Assembly: GCA_003427395.1 (NCBI GenBank)
Contig: BFEA01000736.1
Coordinates: forward strand, 545,399 to 572,698
Direction: 5' to 3'
Source of the DNA: Chara braunii
Lineage: Eukaryota; Streptophyta; Charophyceae; Charales; Characeae
DNA length: 27,300 nucleotides
Positions 20,186 through 27,300 of the stretch are shown piece after piece; the stretch's first letter is position 1, and each line of letters begins with the position of its first letter. The position numbers were made by a program, and so were the translations under genes. The notes below the pieces were generated by a model. It was not told the origin of the DNA and did not search any database. It saw nothing but the letters and a program-made list of their open reading frames with translations.

Positions 20186-21408
20186 CTAGGAGCCTGTTGG
20201 CACTAGGATTGTCCTCTCTCCCTCAATGACCTTCCTGTGTGAGGTGGCCCCCATCATCTTCACTCCTAGCTGCCTTGGTGTCAGTGTGAAGAGTGCCAAG
20301 GATGTGACGAGTGCGCTGCTTAGTGCTACTCTCTCTGCTGCTATTTGCCCTCCCAGTAGGCCATAGGGCATTGATTCTACAGCCTGCCACGGGACCCAGC
20401 AAAGGTCTCCCTTGAGGATCGCTGATTCTTCTAATTCCAAATGCAGTGGTCTCAAATCAGCTACATGTTTTTCGTTGTCTTTATCCATCCATTCTTCTGT
20501 GCTTGCCTTCTTGAAGCCCAAAATCTGAATTGTTGTTGGGACGATGTCCGATATCAACTGCCTCAAGGAGTTCTGTGAGCAATCTTGGTCCACAACTGAA
20601 ATCATTGAATTGGATTTGTGGTATGCGATTTCCCATGTCTCAAAGTCACTGTTCCAACGATATGGGACTACTGTTCTTCTCCTGGGGTTGTTGTGTGCAT
20701 CAAGTCTGGCTGCTGCTTCTATTTCCTTGTTTTCTCCGGCTGCCACGTCCTTGAAGGTGAGACACTTGTCGCCCAGTTCCTTGTTTTGGTCCCTCAAGAC
20801 GTTCACCTTCGCCTCGAGGATGGCTGCTTGTCTTCTGAGGTCCTCATCGGACTCTTCTTCCATTGTTGAGGAGGCCAAGTCCTGAACACTTTCTTCGGTT
20901 ATGTTATGAACTCCTGTCCTGTGTTTTTTGGACGTCCCTTGTGGTCTTTGCTCAACATATGATTTAGGCCAGCTGAAGTGTCGTTTGTATTTCGTCTGAT
21001 CCACATGGATTTTGTTCTTGTCTACCTTCGTTTTCATGGCATAATGTGCAGCGTAAAATTCATTCAGCTCTCTCTTTTTTTAGTACCTTAAATTTGTTTT
21101 CCGGGCTTATGATATCTTCAGCCTTGGTTGCAGCTCGAAGGTTACACAGGTGTTTGTGGTGGGCTAATCTTACTTCTAGCTCCACTTCCCTTTCCAATTT
21201 AGAGAGCGGACATATTGTCGCACGTAGTAATAAGAGTCTGAGTCATCTCCGCCCTCTTGCTCATCCATGTCCTCATCATCATCATTTGATCCATCACCCG
21301 ACTCCTCTTCTTCTGAGTTCTCCCTCGAGTCTTCTTTGTTCGAGTCCTGTTGGTTCGCTGTTGAACTGTTGAAACTCTTTTCTGATCTAATTCTCTTTCT
21401 GCTACCAC
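20186..21408 (-). pseudogene. LINE ORF1 C-terminal part: acidic tract and coiled coil
   Basis: The best frame is 21037-20186 (283 codons). Upstream, a frame through about 21380-21190 encodes a strongly acidic tract rich in E, D and S, and another frame through about 21185-21060 encodes a charged helix. These pieces join only if the frame shifts near 21200 and in an A7 run near 21075. In the 21037 frame, LRRQAAILEAKVNVLRDQNK (about residues 67-86) has heptad spacing typical of a coiled coil. I do not recognise the rest. It ends 50 bp before ORF2, so it is either the end of a long ORF1 or a separate small ORF. Confidence 0.6.
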
Positions 21409-21451
21409 TCAGGTCGGTTTTCTGACTTTCGTCGTCTGTGTTGTTGTTTCC

Positions 21452-22093
21452 TCAGTCCTCCATGTCTTCCTCCTTGCTGTCTTGTTGGGTGTTGTCTTCC
21501 TCCATTCCCGTTGTGGCTGTTTCACTAGTTGCGTGTTTCGTTCGCTCCTGGTTGTCGCTGTCCTGCTTGTTGTGTTTGTTGCCCTCAGTTTCCATGTCGT
21601 CACTTAGTGCATTTGCCAGTCCTACTGATTTGTGTCTCTCTTTGATTGAAGCGAATGATGCTTTTCCGTTCTCAGTTTCATCTGATTTTCTTTTGAGAGA
21701 TCTGTCTATCTGCAGGCTATCGTTACCCCCTTGATCGGCAGGAAGAGATTTGGGTGTTGGGCAAGTCGAAGATTGTTCCCTTTCGGGAACAGCTCGGACC
21801 CTTTGGTTTTCCAGGTAGGCCTTTTCTACGAATCTTGTTGATTTGTCCTCCATTCTTTTTGCCCCTACCATGCTCCATTTGCTGTCGTAGGGTGGGTAGA
21901 TATCAGGCTTGAGCTTCGGTTCCCCTTGAAGAACCCAAATCCATTTGGGATTTTCCAGGTTATCGTCGAAGATCCAACCCCTGTATTGGGCATCGTTGAT
22001 GTACCAACCAGCATGGACTGTTTGAGTGTAAATTTCTTCCCTGAATCTCCTGCCTGTTGGCAATGTATCCCCAATTGTCCCTTGTTTCTGCAT
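21452..22093 (-). pseudogene. LINE ORF1 middle part after a frameshift
   Basis: A 213-codon frame overlaps the end of the N-terminal ORF1 frame by about 230 bp. The true protein probably switches frame just after the zinc-knuckle region near 22060-22030. From there this frame gives a W- and Y-rich globular segment (HAGWYINDAQYRGWIF, PKWIWVLQGEPKLKP) and then a low-complexity, charged Q/E/D/T-rich tail ending at 21452. The W-rich segment is not one I can assign to a named domain. The tail is typical of disordered nucleic-acid-binding ORF1 proteins. Confidence 0.65.
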
Positions 22094-22728
22094 TTAAAAC
22101 AGTAGGGGTTGGTTTTCTTGGAGATGAAGACGTTGAGTTTCTGACCCTTTTTCTTGAAAATCCAAACATCAGGGAATTTTGGTGGCGTGCCTGTTAAGAC
22201 CTCCAAGCATGCCACTCTTGCGTCATGATTGGGAGCCATGAAGTCGGGGTCGGTTGGCAACGAGTCTATGATTGGGTTGTTCGGGTACTCTTCTTGCAGC
22301 CTCTTTTGGACAAAACAATGCAATCCTTCCGATAAATTATCAAATTGGATCGAGAAGTCATTCCTTAGCAGCGTTTGACGATGCCTTGAGGCCTCTACTT
22401 GGGGCTCTCTGGGTGGCTTCCATGCCTGGATTGTGACCACTGATCCCTTGCACTTTAGGGAGCCCAACGAGATGAGAAATTCTGCGTAGGTTGGATCCAC
22501 ACACAGCACCATGACGGTGAACTTGCCCCGTCTGTGATAGGACACGTCAGGTTCGGTTCCTGGGACGTTCTCTAATTCCCTTAGTCTGTCTACAACGCAT
22601 TTCCTTTTCTCGTTCGGGGGTAGGTCACGGTTCGTGTTGGTGAAGTTGAAGAGCACAACGTGTTTCTCATACAATTCATTGAGAGACTGTAGTTTCTGTT
22701 TTGGATATTCCCAGATTTCCACTTCCAT
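21865..22728 (-). pseudogene. LINE ORF1 N-terminal part with degenerate zinc knuckle
   Basis: ORF1 protein is expected to bind LINE RNA and form a ribonucleoprotein. The frame starts at the ATG at 22728; an alternative ATG at 22772 in another frame seems less likely. The N-terminal ~200 residues form a globular region that recalls the DUF4283-like domain of plant LINE ORF1 proteins in length and position, though this is only a resemblance. It is followed by CFKCRNKGQLGIHC near 22108-22067. This has the CX2CX4-X-X4C spacing of a CCHC zinc knuckle, with the His replaced by Gln. Reading beyond this point in the same frame looks random, so a frameshift follows. Confidence 0.75.
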
Positions 22729-22772
22729 TTCTTTTCCATTGGAGTCCTTGATTGTCTCCTTTGATTTGACAA

Positions 22773-23229
22773 TTTCTGATTTTCTTTGTGTTATGATGCT
22801 GGTTGTTTGTTGTCAGAAGACCAACACTCACTCACACAGACTTCCAGGTATGCCCATACATACACAGAAGGAAGGGGAGCGGATGGGAGTATCACACTGC
22901 ACAGGGAGAGATAAACACAGCGGAAGACTTAACCATGCGATATGACTGAAAACACTGAGAGTGCAATTCACTCCACAGAATCCTCACAACCAGTCACAAA
23001 GGAAAGCCGAGTAGATCACATTCAGGAAACAATGAAGCAATGATAGTCCACACACAGTATACACACTGTTTATAAGACTCAAGAGTCTCAAAATGTCAGA
23101 ACAACCTCAGAGCCATGGTGGCTTCACTCCCCAACCCTGCACAAGCGGTTAACGGGTAGCTGAAAATTCAGGAATGAAAATTATGAAGTGAGAGTTTTGG
23201 GCAGTATGAAAACCCCGAATGGTCCAAAT
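22773..23229. other. Presumed LINE 5' UTR and flank
   Basis: No coding sequence is recognised between the LINE ORF1 start and the 77-bp tandem repeat. The sequence is A/C-rich on the + strand, with short CACA and CAGA runs. The LINE 5' end probably lies in here, but I saw no target duplication that would fix it. Confidence 0.4.
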
Positions 23230-23383
23230 GGTGAAAGGTCCGAAGACCCTGAAAACCACCTGTTTAGGCAGGCTGCATCCTGAAGTGGTGAAGGGTGTCC
23301 TGAAGTGGTGAAAGGTCCGAAGACCCTGAAAACCACCTGTTTAGGCAGGCTGCATCTTGAAGTGGTGAAGGCTGTCTTGAAGT
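23230..23383 (+). repeat. 77-bp tandem duplication
   Basis: A unit starting GGTGAAAGGTCCGAAGACC begins at 23230 and again at 23307, with very few differences between copies. Within each unit a shorter CTGAAGTGGTGAAGG-type motif is itself repeated. The reading frames over it are a by-product of the repetition. Confidence 0.88.
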
Positions 23384-23612
23384 GGTGATGAAAAATACTT
23401 CTCTCCAACCCTGAGTAACCTCTATACTACCCCTGAGTCCCTGAAACAACCAGCACCACCCAAGTATTGCCTTCAGAGGGAAGCGTCACCCTTAAACAGG
23501 CCTCTAAGCCCAAGTGCCTCTCAAAGGATGAAGAAGAAGACCAGCGCCACAGTATCTGATGAAGATGAAGTGCCAGAAGACTTCCCGGGTGGAAGTCTGT
23601 AGCAGCGCCACC

Positions 23613-24115
23613 CTATGTATCACCCGCAGTCATGACCGCGGGCTTTTTTGCCGCATGCGGTCGGGACCATGGGCGCGGCGGTCGACCCTCGCGGCCGACT
23701 GCGGGCATGAAACCCGGGGATTTTTTAAAAATAAAATAATAGGCCCAAAAAAAAAGAGCAAATATGGGGTTGTAGGGTTTGAAATTCCCGACAAGGCTAC
23801 AACCGTATATTTTTAGTTTTATTTTTTGACTTCTTTTTTTATTTTAAAAAAATGAGAAACAGAAATCTCTCAGGCAAAAGTTCTTCACTTAATTCTTTTA
23901 GTAAGAAAAATAAAGCATTTTGTTTGATTTTTATCTCAAATGTGGTCACAAATTTTGATATGACCCCAAGGCAAAAGTTGTTTAGTTTAGTTTTTGGCAT
24001 AACATATATATTTTTCAGATTTTTTTGAATTCTTTTTTTTTTTTTTTTTTTTTTTTTTTCATGACTGCGGAGAGCGGTCGTGCCCGCGACGACCGCGACC
24101 GCGGGGGATTCATAG
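23613..24115. mobile_element. hAT-like non-autonomous DNA transposon with GC-rich ends
   Basis: The left end reads CTATGTATCACCCGC and the reverse complement of the right end reads CTATGAATCCCCCGC. The inverted homology continues for about 30 bp through CCGCGG/GGTCG-rich sequence. The flanks GCGCCACC (23605-23612) and GTGCCACC (24116-24123) match at 7 of 8 positions, as expected for an aged 8-bp target duplication. Both ends carry many GCGGTCG/CGACCGC motifs while the centre is strongly AT-rich, with a 27-nt T run at 24033-24059. No transposase is encoded in the 503 bp. Confidence 0.75.
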
Positions 24116-24123
24116 GTGCCACC

Positions 24124-24970
24124 TCTCCTGACAAAGATGTTCTCGGAGGAAGGAAGCTGCAACCATAGCTGCAGCGCCACACACCATGCCACCCTAGTCC
24201 TGAGAAGGGTTCAACAAGGCACCAACTTCTCTCGCCTCCAGCAGACTTCAGATAGCCCGGACCTCTAAACAGCCCCGCGTGCTGTCAGAGTACAGCGTAG
24301 GTCCCAGCTATGGCCGACGCTCCGCAGGTCCGGCTATGTCTGTCTCCTCCAATGCTAAAGCTACCACCATTCCAGTTCATGCGTTGTGCAGCCGCGACGT
24401 ACTCGGTACCAACTGCCAAAAGCCTCGAACAGTTCGTTCTAAAACTATACATAGTCTACCCTAGCCTAGACACGACCTAGACCGCACTGGTAGGACTGGC
24501 TGCTACCGTTTCAATTTCGGCCTCCAGGGCTTTTCCCTACCCAGCTATAGGCTATAGGACCGTCTATCAGTTTAGGCCCTTAGGGCCTGTCTATCCTAGG
24601 GGTAGCCCGGACCTGCTATTCGCAGTTAGGGTAGCTGTAGGAAATTCTAGTTAGTGCGGGCCTATATTTTTTCCCAAATTTGCAGATATGTCCCTCACGA
24701 ATTTTTCTTACAGACGAGTCTCTCGGTTAGCCCTCAGCCAAACAAAATTACAAATCTAACCTACCTATGTTACAGCCTTGGGTCGATGGGTCACCGACAG
24801 CAGCAAACAGCAAGTCATTGCAGACCTACCCTCCCCTGGAGCGAGGACCTCCGAGCTAGGAGTGCAGGCGTGCAGATCGTCGAAGGTATAACACCTTCTT
24901 GGCTGCCTCATATTTGAAAACAGCCGAGTTTGCCGTCTTGAGAAGTTCCTTACTTGTAAACCAGCGATCC
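24124..24970. other. Unassigned sequence
   Basis: No coding sequence is recognised. The stretch is rich in CCTAG, CTAGG and TAGCCC words. It has small near-palindromes such as AGGCCCTTAGGGCCT near 24573-24587 and CTATAGGCTATAG near 24543-24556, and the word TAGCCCGGACCT occurs near 24255 and again near 24604. This may be an old degraded repeat, but no ends could be found. Confidence 0.4.
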
Positions 24971-25404
24971 TCAGTGTGAGGCTAGTACATGAACTTCACA
25001 AGATACTGCACATCTGAGCACATCTGAGCCAGTACCCATTGCATCCTCAATCTTTTCCACTTCATATCCCTTCCCAGGGATCAGTGGATCAAAGTGAGGG
25101 GGCCTGTCCGGGAATGCATCAGCTGAGGTAAAGGGCAACAGCTTAGATGCATGGAAGACAAGGTAGGTTTGTAGATGCACCGGAACATCACAAGGTAGGT
25201 TTGTAGATGCACCGGAACATCAATCACATAGGATGGTCCAAAAGGATCAGCCCCCACTGTATCTAAAACCTGCCATGGACCCATATATTGTAGCAACAGC
25301 TTTGGTGAAATGTCCTCTCGTGACAGCTCATAATTGATTACCCACACCCAGTCACCTGTGCCAATAGTGGAGCATTTAATGGCCGCTATGGCCAACAACG
25401 GCAT
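24971..25404 (-). pseudogene. pol: Chromovirus integrase C-terminal fragment
   Basis: Read on the minus strand, it encodes the end of a Ty3/gypsy integrase: TGDWVWVINYELSRED, then the GPY/F module LLLQYMGPWQVLDTVG, then DPFGPSYVIDVPVHLQTY, and, in a second frame, VFHASKLLPF followed by GYEVEKIEDAMG, which looks like the start of a chromodomain. The same blocks appear in the same order in the larger element (about 8840-9020), so the two are related. A 32-bp tandem duplication at 25159-25222 shifts the frame between the two parts. No LTR or other element part was found beside it. Confidence 0.85.
25159..25222. repeat. 32-bp tandem duplication in the integrase fragment
   Basis: A unit starting CAAGGTAGGTTTGTAGATG at 25159-25190 is repeated exactly or nearly so at 25191-25222. 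Because 32 is not a multiple of three, it shifts the frame and duplicates a short coding segment. An adjacent 10-bp repeat, GCACATCTGA, occurs twice near 25008-25028. Confidence 0.9.
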
Positions 25405-25667
25405 GTAAGATGATATATTCTTGTAATTAGAACTATGATTGAATAAATTTAAGAAAATAAAATCAAATACATTTGGTTATTCAAATATATATATTTCAAT
25501 TTTATATTTCTATTTCACATTCATTTTTGGTTATTATTTCTATTTCTTATTATTGTTTATTGTATTTATTATTTATTGTATTTATTATATATTGTAGTTT
25601 TTCTTTTTTTTTTAAGTTGAATTCTCTCAAACAATAATCATTATTAGAGTATAAATTGAATCCCTAT
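25405..25667. repeat. AT-rich low-complexity stretch
   Basis: The composition changes abruptly to strongly AT-rich right after the integrase fragment. The stretch contains repeated TTTATTGTATTTATTA words near 25555-25590 and an A/T-rich run near 25602-25615. No coding sequence or element ends were identified. Confidence 0.6.
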
Positions 25668-25709
25668 GCTCTCTCTCTCTCTCTCTCTCTCGCTCTCTCT
25701 CTCTCTCTC
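25668..25709. repeat. (CT)n microsatellite
   Basis: An almost pure CT dinucleotide run with a single interruption (TCGCT) in the middle. Confidence 0.95.
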
Positions 25710-26884
25710 CTATCTACACTATGGCTATGGCTACCATCTTCCTCCCCGACAACCCTAGCTATGACGCCCAATCTCCCTTCCTTCTCAACACCACCTGGCT
25801 GCCCAACTCACTTGGTCACACAAGCGCTACAACATAGCTTCCGCAACAACCACACAAGTCAAGTGAAGCGACACTGTAGCATCTACAAATAACAACTGCA
25901 GTAAGATCTTTGTTGGATTCGGACCAGTACCGGTTGCCGTGTCCTGTCAGCTGCACTTTGCCAGTTCCAAAGCCTACCAGACTTTCCCAGGAGAATGTTG
26001 CAAAAATGGACTTTGGGAATTTGGACTTTTTCAGTNGGGTACCTGTCCAGACTCTTAACGACCTACGATGCTTTGACTACTGGACCCTACTGGACCTACA
26101 GGGCCCGAGGGATTGGGACCTACCCGAATCCTGTGGGACTGGGACCAGCTAAGACCTGTGGATCTGGGACCAAGTGGGACTCTGGGACCACACTGACACA
26201 GCGTGAAATCCCTTCAAGAAGGAAGAAAAGAAAAAACAAAGATACATGAGAATAGAGCCCTTGCCATCAAGACCAGATAATATAAACACATATGACGTCC
26301 ACAAGGGTGATGATATAAAGAAGACACAAGTTTGTTAGAAATTGTACTACCCAGCAGAAGAAAGACCATGCTGTTCAATAACAACTGAAATAAAAGAACT
26401 TGGAAAGAGAAATAGACAAAGGAAGAAGAAATAAGAATAGAAGACGAAGGAGATGTAGACCAGCAAAGACCAATGTCAAATCCCTCTCCAACTTGCCACC
26501 ATCTCCAACCTCCTTGAACCCCCCTACCTTCTTCTTTGCAATAACAAGTGGACCCACAGATGACAAAAACAATTTGCGGAAACACTCCAGTCATCAGTTG
26601 GATCCCATCTTTGCAATGTAACCCCACGGGACGCTGCCCAACTTTGCAAAACACCCCAACAGTTGCCAAGTTTTTGTAGGTGCATTTGTGAAAGGCCAAG
26701 CGAATTTGCACACCTGCTTGACAGGGGCATAAGAGAAACATGTCAGCCCAAAAGGACATTCCACTGTGCCCATATCATTTACAGACATTTTGATCTTTAT
26801 GTGAACAAATGGGAGTATCTCGGATGGTTCGTAAATTAGAAGTTCGAACTATTTTATTGCCGTCTGCAATTCAACAGTTTCACG
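25710..26884. other. Unassigned sequence with GGGACC-rich stretch
   Basis: No convincing gene was found. The 181-codon minus-strand frame at 26759-26214 is Cys-rich but resembles no family I know. It spans repeated TTGCAAA words (26580-26720), so it is probably spurious. A GGGACC/TGGGACT-rich stretch lies at about 26080-26190 and recalls a similar stretch in the Ty3/gypsy leader near 3170-3250, so part of this may be a decayed element leader. One ambiguous base (N) is at 26036. Confidence 0.45.
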
Positions 26885-26899
26885 TATGTGTGTGTGTGG

Positions 26900-26933
<34 letters not shown>

Positions 26934-27012
26934 GTACTTCCATCAATAGGATGAGCAAAATCGAACCCCCGCGCACGAAAGGACACCACCCCTCCATCTC
27001 GTCGATGGGAGC

Positions 27013-27102
<90 letters not shown>
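26885..27102. repeat. Microsatellite-flanked foldback unit
   Basis: The order is (TG)n at 26885-26915, (AG)n to about 26932, a core at 26933-27013, (CT)n at about 27014-27064 and (CA)n to 27102. The microsatellite arms are reverse complements of each other. The core ends GGTACTTCCATCAAT and GTCGATGGGAGCACC are also imperfect inverted repeats: 11 of 15 positions match and the four differences are all transitions. The whole unit can therefore fold into one hairpin. Part of the core recurs in opposite orientation at 27267-27300. Confidence 0.8.
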
Positions 27103-27103
<1 letters not shown>

Positions 27104-27161
27104 GTATATTTCTATGTTGTGGCGGTAGATTCGTTCGATTTTTCTTATATATATATTTTTT

Positions 27162-27263
27162 AATTTGGACCATTTCTCGATTTATGCGTGTCATCCTTGC
27201 ACAGGGGCCATGCTAATCTTCATTCTCTGTATCGTTCCAATTTTAACGGATGTCCCGAAGGAC
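27162..27263 (-). ncRNA. U6 snRNA-like sequence, probable retropseudogene
   Basis: The reverse complement of 27263-27162 matches spliceosomal U6 almost throughout: a 5' stem-loop GTCCTTCGGGAC, then ACATCCG, AAAATTGGAACGATACAGAGA (the ACAGAGA box), GATTAGCATGGCCCC, AAGGATGACACGCA and AAATCGAGAAATGGTCCAAATT. Compared with plant U6 it has a 4-base insertion (ATGA) right after the ACAGAGA box and a few substitutions. Plant U6 genes end in a T run and have a TATA box about 30 bp upstream. Here the 3' end runs into AAAAAATATATATATAAG and no TATA is seen in the 37 upstream bases available. Direct repeats of 17 bp flank it, as in LINE-mobilised copies. It is probably not a functional gene. Confidence 0.9.
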
Positions 27264-27300
27264 AATTCATTCGATTTTGCTCATCCTGTGGATGGAAGTA

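Larger units (their letters stand above)
14691..22800 (-). mobile_element. L1-type LINE retrotransposon, decayed, minus strand
   Basis: Reading on the minus strand from about 22.8 kb downward there is an ORF1 region with a zinc-knuckle-like motif, then ORF2 with an APE-type endonuclease, a reverse transcriptase and a C-terminal zinc-binding region, ending at a stop at 15858. This order is that of plant L1 elements. The coding capacity is broken by many frameshifts, and key catalytic residues are changed. Sequence below 15858 to at least 14691 is taken as the 3' untranslated region because it has no other assignment; no poly-A tail (poly-T on the + strand) was found. The 5' end lies somewhere above 22772. 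Both outer limits are estimates. Confidence 0.85.

Noticed and set aside
26214-26759. A 181-codon minus-strand frame with many cysteines.
   Set aside because: The sequence contains repeated TTGCAAA words and no recognisable domain, and overlapping frames on both strands are equally open. It was left as unassigned.
26933-27015. A possible tRNA or tRNA-derived SINE on the minus strand, because of a GGTTCGATTTTGC word resembling a B box.
   Set aside because: No convincing A box, anticodon arm or paired T stem can be drawn. The GGTTCGA match alone is too weak.
26849-27163. Frames encoding V-C, E-R, S-L and T-H repeats.
   Set aside because: They are translations of dinucleotide microsatellites and carry no gene signal.
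1-27300. CRISPR arrays, bacterial operons, phage or defence systems.
   Set aside because: All recognisable content is eukaryotic mobile-element sequence. The only short regular arrays are minisatellites and microsatellites without spacer-like unique sequences.

Overview
The window is eukaryotic, repeat-dense nuclear DNA, most likely from a streptophyte (a plant or charophyte alga). Supports are a U6 snRNA-like sequence very close to plant U6, Arabidopsis-type CCCTAAA telomere-like motifs, a plant-style Ty3/gypsy chromovirus primed by initiator tRNA-Met, an L1-type LINE and two hAT-like non-autonomous DNA transposons. A charophyte such as Chara is a guess that cannot be confirmed from sequence alone. 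I found no convincing host protein-coding gene; nearly all recognisable coding sequence belongs to decayed mobile elements.

Layout. 1-1047 is unassigned flank with strong short hairpins. 1048-10281 is a nearly full-length but dead Ty3/gypsy chromovirus on the + strand: 5' LTR, PBS, long leader, gag, protease, RT-RNase H, integrase with GPY/F and chromodomain, PPT and a truncated 3' LTR. It carries about three frameshifts and one in-frame stop. At 10282-10480 the 3' LTR gives way to scrambled LTR pieces ending in an inverted LTR head. 10506-11696 is a 1.19-kb hAT-like element with a perfect 8-bp target duplication and a partly duplicated interior. 11705-12430 has a G-box palindrome and then a 34-bp minisatellite broken by a 40-N gap. 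12431-14350 holds no recognisable gene.

14453-14890 contains an assembly or library artefact: an exact Nextera mate-pair junction adapter between two nearly identical 200-bp copies. From about 14.7 to 22.8 kb an L1-type LINE runs on the minus strand. It has ORF1 with a degenerate zinc knuckle, acidic tract and coiled coil, and ORF2 with APE endonuclease, reverse transcriptase and a C-terminal zinc-binding region. It has many frameshifts and lost catalytic aspartates. Its presumed 3' UTR carries telomere-like motifs, a diverged repeat and a stem-loop.

23230-23383 is a 77-bp tandem duplication, and 23613-24115 is a second hAT-like non-autonomous element. 24971-25404 is a minus-strand fragment of a related chromovirus integrase. 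It is followed by AT-rich low-complexity DNA, a CT microsatellite and unassigned sequence. The right end has a microsatellite-flanked foldback unit (26885-27102) and a minus-strand U6 copy (27162-27263) with an A-rich tail and direct repeats, the signature of a LINE-mobilised retrocopy.

The elements do not form a pathway. The window is a record of successive insertion, rearrangement and decay. I did not find a convincing new biological system. The items most worth a second look are the U6 retrocopy, the two newly delimited hAT-like families, the telomere-like motifs in the LINE 3' region and the retroelement leader, the microsatellite foldback unit, and the adapter artefact.
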